Part shown: positions 36,601 to 46,836 of the stretch, piece after piece | Layout: every line of letters begins with the position of its first letter | How positions within the stretch are numbered: position 1 is the first letter of the stretch | The notes under the pieces: model-generated | What the model saw: the letters and a program-made list of their open reading frames with translations, nothing else | Databases searched by the model: none | What the model was told of the DNA's origin: nothing | Position numbers and translations under genes: made by a program | Source of the DNA: Mesaphorura yosii | Lineage: Eukaryota > Arthropoda > Collembola > Poduromorpha > Tullbergiidae | Assembly (NCBI GenBank): GCA_009869945.1 | Contig: WIXG01000294.1 | Coordinates: 1-64,000, forward strand | DNA: 64,000 bases | Reading direction: 5' to 3'

Positions 36601-39600
36601 TTCACATTATGCAGGTGAATCAAAATGTGGGCCCGGCACGCGTCCCAATCACGTAATGAGTTATATTGAACCAAAGTAGTAATCGATAATGCTATTGCGG
36701 TCGCGTCAGGTGTCGATAAATAATCAAGCAGAGATTCAAGAACTTACGAGGTGTTCGTGATAGGCTCGTCCAGTTTTCCATTCAATCAAGAGTTTTTGAA
36801 CGGGGAATTAATCTTGTGGCCATCAACGTCTGCATTAATCTCACGTCGAGGAACGTCACTCGAAACCAGCGAGACTCTTTGAAACTCGATTCCAATTCCA
36901 ATTTCAATTTCAATTACAGATCAGAGGAAGATTTCGTTCCGAAGTTTCGAGGAGTGGAGGGAGTAGATTTGAACGGTCACATCGCTTATCTTCTTCTACT
37001 TTCGTGTCCAACAGGGTTCAGATGAATGAAAGCCTGTGTGTGGACAATGAAAACCTGCGATTAGCTACAGCTTGGAGACCAGAATAGAGGTTTATCGTTT
37101 TATGTCAACAATAACAATCGAATTCTATTGAAAAGGACCGCTGAAGTAATTCATGCGCGCTTGGACTTGCCTGTAATCTGACATAACCTCATGACCCAAC
37201 CATTCTCGATCGTATGTACTTCAGGGAAGCAAAGGTCTTGCGCATTAAGCTTATCACAACGTATTAGTCAATGATGACTCCACGCACCACCACTCCGTTG
37301 ACGCCTTTTGAAGTATCTTTGACACACACTCAAACTATTGCTTACAATTCCAATAAGCAGAGCTAGCTAATGGTCCAGAATGCACGCACTTGGCTATGGT
37401 ACGAAGATGCGACTGTCCGTTGTATGGAATCACAATAATTTCATAACTGCAATAATTTATAATTATTAATAAATATTCTTGACTGATGAGTCTCTGTGGG
37501 CGAAATTGTGCACAATGCACGTTAACGTACAAATCTCGTCTCCGTTCTCGTCTTGCTAGACTGGCCCAACTTCCCTGCAGCCACTATGAGTGCAAGTGTA
37601 CCGAGCCAAGTAAAGTGCCAAGGTAGAACTCCTACTTCAACTCACGTTTCATGTGCTGCAGAAAATGAAGTGAGAACGGGCTGCGTTCCACTGCCACTGC
37701 CTCCACTGCTTAACCTGACTAGACTAGTGAAATGGCACACGACCGCTGAGAACGCATTGGAGGGTTTAAGCGGGCGTGGATTCGCAAAGCTCACAGCAAG
37801 AAGCGTGCTTTCAACCAGATTCATGCATGGCAAAAGGTAAAATCGGCTCCTGGGTGCCTACACTGTTGCGAAATGCGAAATGGATCTGTGCACAGTGGGA
37901 GAAGGAGAACTGGATTAACTGGAAGGGCAAGAAATTCGCATTCACAATATGAGCGTGCACAAGTGTTTTATTATACTGGAAAAGCGTCACCTTCGTATTC
38001 TTTTCAGCGCAATTATGAAAATACACGTCATTACACAGCGTAATTGCATTAGTATCCAATTGGCACTGGCACAAAGCCTTGCTGTTGCTTTTGTTCTTAC
38101 ATCATTGCCTTATGGCTTTTGTGTTCCCAGCACTCCAGCGACGCGACTCAGAATTAGGCCAGAAAAAATTCGAATAGCGATGCTGTACAATGTGCGAATT
38201 CCATTGGAAATGAGCAAAAACGCGGAGCGAGAACGCTGTTGAGCTGAGACGGCTGAGAGTTGGCAAGAGATTTGGATTTTGCACTGCGGAACGTAAGACC
38301 CAAGTCATTTATGATTCATGATCCAGGCTCACAGTTTCACAATTTCGCGGCGGCGCTGAGCAGTTTCCGTTGTTCGTTGTTTTTGCGCTACGCTTGCTTA
38401 CAGAGATCAATGAGCTGAGCTGCGTACATGCTGAAAATTAATGAGTCATTAATAAATTAATATTTTGCAAAGACGAAGAGGAAGACCACAAACGACGCAA
38501 CACGGAGTACGCAGCACAGCTTCTCGAATGTTTCGCAATCCAATTGTATTGCCGTATATGTCTCGTTCTTATCAGGAATATTCTGCTTTGCCATTATCTT
38601 TACCGTTATGGGTTAAAAGAAACGTAATTTTGCATCGCCTTCGTCTTCTTCATTCATTCAACCGTCGTCGCATAGTTTTTTAACACGCACGCACGTGTAC
38701 ACTTCAAAATGTGACCCATTAAACTTTCTCATGCAGCAGCCAGCCACGCTACGACTACACTACGTAAAAAAAAACAGCAAAAGCCACGCATAACTGGCAA
38801 GCTTGCATTACGCGTACACAAGTCAAGAGTTTTCATTTCCTGGCCTAGCCGGCTAAGATCCCAGCAACAACAACGTGTTTGGTGCACCTGTACTTTATAG
38901 ACAAGACCACAAGAGAAATGCACCTACCTATGTCTAATGGCTAAGTATGAAATTAAGCTAAAGAAACTAGTTGCAATTGCCATTAACTTTACTGTACGCC
39001 GTAATACTTCTAATAGCACCAAACCAACGTGAAAATCTAGCTTGGTGTGATATGTTTGTAATGCGTAGAAATTGCAAAGACGTCAACGGCACGATGGCAC
39101 GGCGAAGAAACGGAAGAATAAAATGTTTACGCTTGACGAAGCGGTTCGACAAGCGATAGATACGCGACGGCGACGATGTTGATGGCCCATTTACTAATTG
39201 TTATTGTACGTCCTTCTCCTTCTGGTGTACTACACAAGTATCATTAATACTGCTTTCAATGATGACCTCACACGTGAAAGATAAAGTGTTACTTTGTGAC
39301 TTTGACTGCGGCTTTTGCGTAGTTGCGCTGGAGCTAAGATGCGCTTGAGCCTAGAGACGGTCTAAATGAGATGTCTCAAGTACTCATAATGTTGATAATA
39401 ACAATTTTATGACATGATTAGTCGTCCTCCACAGAAATCAGAAATGATGTCATTGTTTCTCGTAGAACAAGTTTCAAGTTTGACTCGAAACCGAGCGCAA
39501 AGAATTTATATACTAGTAAATCATTCGAATCATTGCAATTTGGAAATGCTGCTGAATAAATAAGGCAGTTAATTTTGCAATAACTTTTAAAACAGTTCCT

Positions 39601-39795
39601 CGAAGGCCAAGACAAATGTTGCAGGCAGCTATTATTAGCTTGTTGGGTCAAATGGCACTTGCCACGAATTTTGTTCTGTCAGATCGATCAAAAGATCCAG
39701 TGATTATGACTGATGAAGAATCGGTTTCGATCGGTGATGCATCTGAGTTCCACAATGAGCAATTTATTAAATAACAATACAAAAGGAAAGGAAGA
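30620..39795. other. Gene-poor stretch
   Basis: About 9 kb in which open frames are short, lack homology and do not join through splice sites. The sequence is AT-rich with many short words recurring (for example TGCGAATTCG-like). A short TTTCAA-type run lies near 36890-36915. I see no tRNA, rRNA or transposon ends I can support. It may hold enhancers, untranslated exons or non-coding RNAs. Confidence 0.5.
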
Positions 39796-42443
39796 TCAGC
39801 CGTTGGTGACAGGGATCGTGTTTATTTCTAGCTTTAGATTAATTCCAGAGAGATGTGGCAGTATTTTTACCAAAGACGTCCGCTTGTCAGTATTGGTCAG
39901 TTTGGCCAGGTGATGAAGGCTCTGAAGCTGCGGGTGGGATGGAGTCGCTTGCAGGGAATGTGGATGTACTGGAAAAATATTGAAGATAGAATGGAGGAAT
40001 GTGTGAAGACTTGAAGATATGACATTTGAAGTATGAGGAAGTGGAACATACAGCCCGCCAGGTGTGCAAGTGCAGCATCCTGGAATGCAGCCAATCTGTG
40101 AGCAGATTGGGCAGTCTGTGACGTACGATGTTGTACTTATCAAGTCATTTCTTCCCAAATACGGGTTTGTACAATTTCTGCTGCGCCCGCGCGTACTTCC
40201 ATATGAGTACGAGTCGTACTTCGAGCGAAACGATTGGTCGCCGGAATCGGTAAAGACTGTGCGGCCATAGAAAGATCTACTCCTGCTTCGTCCCCCGGAA
40301 TCCCGTGACCCATGGTCGGATTGTCCATGAATTTTCCAAATGGAAGCTGCCCTTTTCTTTGATTTGCAATATTTTGGATCGCGGACATCCGGCTCTTCAT
40401 TTGGAAGCAGACAGGCAAGGATGGCTGCAAGAATTTGCCCTGCTCCAAGCGTGCCTAAGCCCAGAGCGTGTTTTCTTGTGGAAATCCTGTGGAGTAAAAA
40501 AAGTGTAAGCGCATCTTGTCAGATTAATGCAAGAATATCTTGACTTACCAAACCGACAGTACCACTGCAGTCCCAATAATGATTCCAAACCCACTGAAGA
40601 GTATGACGTACACCCAAGAAGAAGCTATCCATTTTCTCGGAATTGTCTGCAATGTCACTCTGTGAAGAATAAGCGACCTGTGAAGGAGGGCCCAAATCTA
40701 GCATTTATATAAATCCGTACCTTGGAATGACACTGATTAATATTCCCTCCAGGAATCCACACGTGCCACCCCACATTATGACCCATCCCGTAGTGTCAGC
40801 CCAAGAGAAGCTCAGATACGTTATTCCAGAGCCTAGAGCAATGCAATTTTAATATAGCAGACTCATCATTGCTTTAATATGACTTGTTTCAAGTGATTAA
40901 GCGCATACCGATTAAACAAAGTTGCAACATGATTCTATTGAACTTAAATCGGTGGTCGCAAAACACCATGAGCAGAACGCGGCCAATCACCGACCCGGCA
41001 CAGAAAGCGAACATCAATATGGCTGGAGGATCCGGTGAGTTGCCATTGAATGCGCCGAAAAAGAGAAGAAACATGTACGGGACAAACAGAGTGAGGAAGG
41101 CGAAGAATGTGATACAACCCCAAAGCAGGAAGGAAAGGTCGCTCAAGATTGACACGTCGATCATGGCCACACAGATGCCTGAAATTGTGCAAATTGCCCA
41201 TTATTCACTTGTGCTACTCCGAATGTATAAAATAGTGCATCGTACATGATTTTGGCTCCGGCTGTGCGGGCACAGTCGGAATACACTGGCGACTGGTCGC
41301 CCTGCCCATGCATTGCTGCAATTTCTTTTTGCTGGGCAGCTTCCTTCTTCGAGACACCATTGCTTTTCTCTTTGCGACTCGCGCTGGGAATGCAAATGTC
41401 GCCAGAAGGGAAGACAGAACGACAGCTCCAAGTATCATCATAGCCCACTGATAAGTATTTTTCTCCTGCATAGGCAAAAGCAAAGTTAATCGGCATTTAT
41501 AATCTACGGTTTGGCCTGCTCGTTCGCCGCCGAGTGACTTACTATGTATGTGAAAATCAGTGTCAACACTCCGTAAACACCAGCGGTGCCTGCTGGTGAG
41601 CTGAATGATAGCAAAATGAGGGCGAAAAGAATGTTCCTGCGAAACCGACCCCTACAAAATGCACATTGCTTTATATTAATTCCATTGCTGAGGCTCTTCC
41701 AGTCAAGAGTGGACTTACGCAATCGCAGTTAATGCCGCCGTGTACGCGAATGACCCTCCAAACGGTATCAGCGCCAGGTGCGCAATGTAAAACACTGCAA
41801 CGTGTATTTTCAGTGTGAGCAGCACAATTCCAGCGAAGAATAGGATAATTCCGAGAATGCATGTGATTCGGTAACCCATGCATCGTACCAGAACACCGGA
41901 CAATGGAGTCAACTGACGACGGGTGGGAAATAATTAGTCAAGAGCCCACGTGCGGATTTCAGAACTCAGAAAATGACTTACGATGACTAAAAGCCCGTAT
42001 GACCCAGCCCCCGTCATTACGCACTCGACTATTCCAAGCTTGTAAATGTACACGTGACTGGGAATGAACACGGCGTAGCTTTGCATTATCCCAAGTATCG
42101 TTCCAATGATGAAGATCGACGCGAGGACAGCGACCCAATCCTTTGGGCTGTCGAAGTTTCTCATTTGCTTCACGTTAGGTCGCGCTATTTGGGCCTGAAT
42201 TTCTCGTATAGACTTTTCACAAAGCGTGTGCTTCATTTTCCTCCACTAAGCAAAAGACATCACTGCAATAGATTATTGTTCCGAGCACATTTCGCTTTTC
42301 GCAATGATTTAAACAGTTGATTCATATTCATTTCATACTCTGGCGATACCGAGAGCGCAAGGGTTCGACGCGTAGACAACGTCTTGCAAGATTCCAGCCG
42401 ATCGGATGTCAATCATGCCGACTGCGCCAGGTGGGCGCGCCAT
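39796..42443 (-). CDS. MFS transporter, monocarboxylate-carrier (SLC16)-like
   Basis: Plasma-membrane or organelle permease of the major facilitator superfamily; the cargo cannot be told. Exons in transcript order: 42443-42339, 42245-41982, 41912-41719, 41651-41543, 41465-41246, 41178-40909, 40832-40721, 40659-40549 and 40486-39796. They close to 691 aa. Twelve hydrophobic helices are expected: six before the basic central loop (ARVAKRKAMVSRRRKLPSKKK) and six after. The loop between helices 2 and 3 reads PLSGVLVRCMGYR, the MFS signature position. Exon 5 can be read in other frames, but only the donor at TCAT|GTACGA keeps the helix frame. The long cytosolic tail is Ser/Arg-rich and then carries a Cys cluster (CPICSQIGCIPGCCTC). 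The start could also be an in-frame ATG at 42554, adding 37 residues. Confidence 0.8.
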
Positions 42444-43163
42444 GATGTGTGATGCCTTACGCTTGACAGCTACCAGTGGGAATTTTGTCTGCTCTGACGT
42501 ACTCGATTGCCATAAATGAATGTTACAAAATAATTTACAAAAATCTTCATCCATTCAATTGAACTGCTGGATTTTAGAACTAAAGTGTTCATGACACAGC
42601 ACAGGTTCATTATGGAGTCCATGCATTTCTGCAGCCATTGAAAAATCAAAGCGGCCAGGATTTTCAACTGCAAGCCGATTGCCACAGCTCCATATCAACA
42701 TGCATCGATTCAACGGGGCAGCGGCGAGTGGCGCCAGCCGCGTATTAAATTACATGAACTCCGGGACGCGACGACAGGATTATAAGAGTTCGGACACTTG
42801 GCCACGTGATGTATTTGTCTCCAACGTTCAACATTTTATTCAATACCACAAGGTAGTCAAAAAAAGTCAATAGGTTTTAAAGAGCAATGCTCTGTAAGTA
42901 ACAACCAACTACGCTAACACTACCCTGGAATTTAAAGAGCAACGTCGCTCTCAACGTTGGGTAACTACTCTAGTACAAAAACAATCAGGATTTAGAAAAG
43001 TATAGCTCTGGGCGCTGGGCATGAATAAGTCATGACTTAAAATTAATAATAATCTATGAATTCGCTAAGCACTAAGGTCCAATAATGTACAAACTACTTG
43101 CTTAGTCATTTACTCTTGTCTTACTTGCTTTTGTCATTGCCATCTCTCATCTCCTATCAATGC
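42444..43163. other. Intergenic between MFS gene and chromodomain gene
   Basis: About 720 bases with the MFS promoter/5' UTR and the chromodomain 3' UTR. An in-frame ATG at 42554 could extend the MFS N-terminus. Nothing else is supported. Confidence 0.5.
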
Positions 43164-44556
43164 CTAAGGCGGAGGGGGCGGAGGCGGAGCCGTGCCTGCC
43201 TGATTCCCTTGCCTCAGGCAGGTATGCACATGCAAGTCGTCAAGGCGTCCATTATGCAACCAATCATGAAACCACTGGGCAGGCGGTCTTGAAAATCGAT
43301 TCCAGTCAACATTTCTGAGTCGGACACTGTGCCCGAGAGCAAGCCAATCCTGTTTCGAACAAGAGCACAATATTTGTTGGACGAAAGGATAATTTTGGTG
43401 GTTTTCATTGTCTATTTTTCGGGCTCACCTCATTTTCAAGAGACCTGGTATCGGGGCTCTGGTCACTTCCACCCCCAGCTCTTGCCACACCGCTATACTG
43501 AGCATTACGGCGAGGGGATGTGGCGACAGTGCCAGTTCCGTTGCTATTCGAAGCAACGCAGGTCACAGAGCGAGAACTTTGTCCTCGATTTCGATTTCCT
43601 GCGCCCGAATGGTCTGAAATCTTCTTGCTTCGGCCTCGTGGTGTGCTTTCCAGGCTAGTGAGGAACTTCGACTTGGGATAGATTTCGGCACGTCTTGTAC
43701 GCGTTAGCACACACGGATGTTCAATGTATATGCTTGTGTATTCTTTCACACTCCTGCTCCCGGCTGCAGATTCCGCAGGTGGAGACGTCGGCTTTATCTG
43801 CTGGGATCCTCCACATTTATTTGAATCATTGTTCCGCTTGCGGTTGTTGATGACACCTTCTCCAGCCCTTTTTCTGCGGAGATCGTTCTTTGCCTGTGGA
43901 TTTGCGAGTGTGTCAGGATTTTCACACTCTGAACAACCACATCTTGTTCGTGAGCGACTTCGTTGACCTTGGCCCTTGTTTTGCGTGGCCATCCGAGTCA
44001 CTGCTTGCGAATTATAATTCCACGCCCTTGTGGAAGCTGATTTTCTTTGCTTTGGCGGGGATTTTTTTGGATCAGATTTTCTAGATTTTTCGTTTACACC
44101 CTTCGCGTGATTCTCCTGCTTCTTTTTCTTAGCCTCCCAATATTTTTCAACAACGTTCCTCCTTATCAGCTTTCTTGGATTCTGGCTGAAGTAGGCATCA
44201 ACGACTTCCTGTGCGTGAGTCACATTTTCCGTTGGTTCCCAACTATTGTAGTGGCTAGGATAAAACCAATCTTTAGTGCAGTGCCATCGGCAGTCGAGCA
44301 ATGAAATTCCAGCAGACTAGACACAGCCATTCCGTTCTTACCTGGACCAACCCCACCATTTTATGAGAAACCAATCTTTCTTAGATTTATTGACGTAGTA
44401 GTCCACAATTTTTTCGACACAGTATTCAACATCATCATCCACCACAACCTTCCCAACTTCTATGTGCGCATCGATCGACTCTCCGGCTGGAACCTCTTCA
44501 AACGTATTCTCGTCGTCGCTCAATAAACTCATCATGAAATGACTTGAATGATGCAA
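43164..44556 (-). CDS. Chromodomain protein with basic tail
   Basis: Probable reader of methylated histone lysine. Exons in transcript order: 44556-44342, 44254-43429 and 43349-43164, closing to 408 aa. The chromodomain spans about residues 43-95 and is split by intron 1 inside the strand region. The methyl-lysine cage looks complete: Tyr45 in EYCVEKIV, Trp67 in IKWWGW and Trp70 where HP1 has Phe/Tyr. NSWEPTENV follows as in the family. No chromoshadow domain is visible. The rest is disordered, rich in Lys/Arg/Ser/Asn with probable nuclear signals (RRKRAGEG, KKKKQENH) and a Cys group (RCGCSECEN). The C-terminal exon frame ends in a proline run; its acceptor is my best choice but unsure. It shares a divergent promoter region with TIPRL. 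Confidence 0.78.
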
Positions 44557-45248
44557 GTGCCGCAGCTATAGAACGTGGAGGGTCACAATCACAGCCATTG
44601 ATACCTGCTTACTGCTTCGTGGCGATGGATGAGTAATGACGAATTGTCCGATTCGAAGATGAATTAGTTAACGAATTGAGAATTCTTCAATGGACTCTCA
44701 TGTCGCAAAACAAGAGCACGCAGGCACCGCAAATACGCACTGACGCACTTATTAATCAAGATTTTTTGTTTGCCAGGAAGGCAAGTCAAGTTAGTTAGTT
44801 CCCTTGAAATTTTTTACAGTTATTCCCCATTCTACAAGAGAGTTGGAGACGCAATTAGCTCTGACGACCAGAAAGGCATGGCATGGGGAACGATGGCGAA
44901 CCAGACGCCGAGGCAATTCTTGGCGAGGCTCAATACTCGAGACATGCTAAACAACACATGTACGTGTACTCATTCGGTGAACAATGCCAAAGCCTCGAGG
45001 TAGAGTTGGTCTCAATCTTCTCGCGGGATGCACGTCGTTTTGATTGCGGTGAATACAGTAAAATAGGAAACAAGGTAAGGTGTGTGGTTGATTTTCTTTA
45101 TAGGGGTCTTAAACGCCTGAAAGGAAAGCTACGAGAGTTGACATTGGTTTTAAATCATTTTTTTGGCTGGTAAGTTTTTGGCAAATCGGTGCCTGGTGCC
45201 TTTAGATTTAGACTTGTAATTAAATCCTTTCCTGAAAGGGAGGTCGCG
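44557..45248. other. Divergent promoter region, chromodomain gene / TIPRL
   Basis: About 690 bases between outward-facing start codons. A 96-codon plus-strand frame starting ATG at 44883 runs towards TIPRL and stops at 45171. It cannot be spliced into the TIPRL frame with the sites I see. It may be an upstream ORF or chance. Confidence 0.5.
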
Positions 45249-46574
45249 ATGAAGAAGCAAGAAGGTCTCATGCCGACCACAGCAAGTGCGTCGGATCCGC
45301 TCGCTGGAATGCGGGCGAGGCGAATTGAGGAAGAATCCTTCGACTTCAACGGGTGGAAAATCGTCGTGCGAAAAAGCCCCATCCTCCCCTCAGTGTGTTA
45401 CTGTGAATCAAAGAGGGATGCAGTGCAAGCTTATGAAGGAAACGGAGCTGATTCAAAACCCTTGTCAGCGTCGACGGCCCCAAGCGTGTGTCAATTTTGC
45501 AGGTAAATCCTTCCAAGCCAAATTGGTGCATTGATTATTGCTGAAAAATGATGATTTTCCTTGCGCTAGCTTGTGCACGGGACAATTTATTTTGTACGTG
45601 CACAATGAGCTACAATGAATGGCTAAACAACCTGATTGCTTAATTAACTTCTCCTCAAACTACCCGAACTTTTACCCACAGTCTCATTGATGGATTTTTG
45701 TGTCACTCCCAGGTTCACAAACGAGCTGCAGCTAAAGCACTTGCCTGAAATGGTTTTCCCCGACAATGTACTAAGGCTAGTTTACGAGCAATCAGGATTT
45801 ACGTTAGAATTCAATACATTTGACGCCCTGAAACTAATCAACACGACCACATCGTCTTCCGTCGTAGTTGCTTGCTCAGACAGCTGGAAGTCATCCAAGT
45901 AAGTCTAACAACTCAAATCAATACAGAAACATTTTTTAGAGAGCAAACTGTGGAATTGATGTATAGTTTGGAAAACTATAGGATGGAATCTGGCTTGCCG
46001 ACCAATGAAGTGTTAGAGCCCTTTGACTGGACATACTCCACGGACTACAAGGGGACAGTTAGGCTTGGGAATAGTGAAGATGGACCTCGAATTACAACTG
46101 ACCCAACCATGATGCTAGATTTGGAAAAGTTAAAACAGCGAGAGAACATCCTGTTCTATCAAGAGTTACAGCTTTACGAGGACGAGCTGCATGACAATGG
46201 CGTCTCCAATTTGTCCGCCAAAATTGTAAGATAGCGAACGATTTTTCGGAATTCGAATTATACCGATGCCTCGCTTCAACTCTTTCTGATAATCTGGTCC
46301 AATTTTTCAGCGCGTGATGCCGTCGGGCTTCCTGGTCTTGCTCCGGTTCTTTTTACGAGTTGATCAAGTCCTTGTGAAGATTTGTGATACCAGAATTCAT
46401 TACGAGTCCGATAACAAGTACTTTCTTCGACAGTTCCAAGTTCGAGAGCAAAATTATTCCGCCTTACAACACCTGCCGCCTCAAATCTTCACGGATCCAA
46501 ATGCTTTATACAGCCACCTTCCACTGTCCTCCGATGTAACTGAGAAAATCTTCATCGACTCAAGCCCTAGTTAG
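45249..46574 (+). CDS. TIPRL: TIP41-like protein
   Basis: Conserved regulator that binds PP2A-family catalytic subunits and acts in TOR and DNA-damage signalling. Four exons, 45249-45502, 45713-45898, 45940-46225 and 46311-46574, close to 329 aa; human TIPRL is 272. Core blocks match well: FDFNGWKIVVRKS, LPEMVFPDNVLRL, FNTFDALKLIN, EPFDWTYSTDYKGT, YEDELHDNGVSNLSAKIRVMPSG and LLRFFLRVDQV. The extra length is a short N-terminal lead and an insertion after ILPS with two Cys pairs (CYC and CQFC). The exon 1 donor at 45503 keeps phase; an earlier GT inside the insertion does not. The in-frame codon before the ATG run is preceded by a stop at 45171, so 45249 is the likely start. Confidence 0.93.
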
Positions 46575-46816
46575 TTGAATTTTAGATAAGGTGCTTAAAT
46601 GCAGTTATAGTTAGATATTTTACAGCAGCATGTTTATGGTTTCTGGCATCATGTAATCACGTCATTTATTTATCAGAATAATACATCATTATTGTAGTGT
46701 ACTCATTATCTTTCCGTTTACATATCGTTTTACAATTGTCATCATGCTTCTTTGCAGGAGGCTCTATTATCTAATTCTATTTAGCTATGTAGCAGAATAA
46801 TAATTTAACTGTTTTG

Positions 46817-46822
46817 AATAAA
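46817..46822 (+). terminator. AATAAA polyadenylation signal for TIPRL
   Basis: A canonical hexamer on the plus strand 243 bases after the TIPRL stop and only about 15 bases before the AP180 stop codon on the other strand. Confidence 0.6.
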
Positions 46823-46836
46823 TATTTTGTAGTGAT

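Noticed and set aside
37553..37840. 95-codon plus-strand open frame in the gene-poor stretch
   Set aside because: Starts at a non-ATG codon and shows no recognisable domain or intron structure.
41246..41465. Alternative reading frames through MFS exon 5 that stay open
   Set aside because: They do not keep phase with the next exon or do not encode the expected transmembrane helix.
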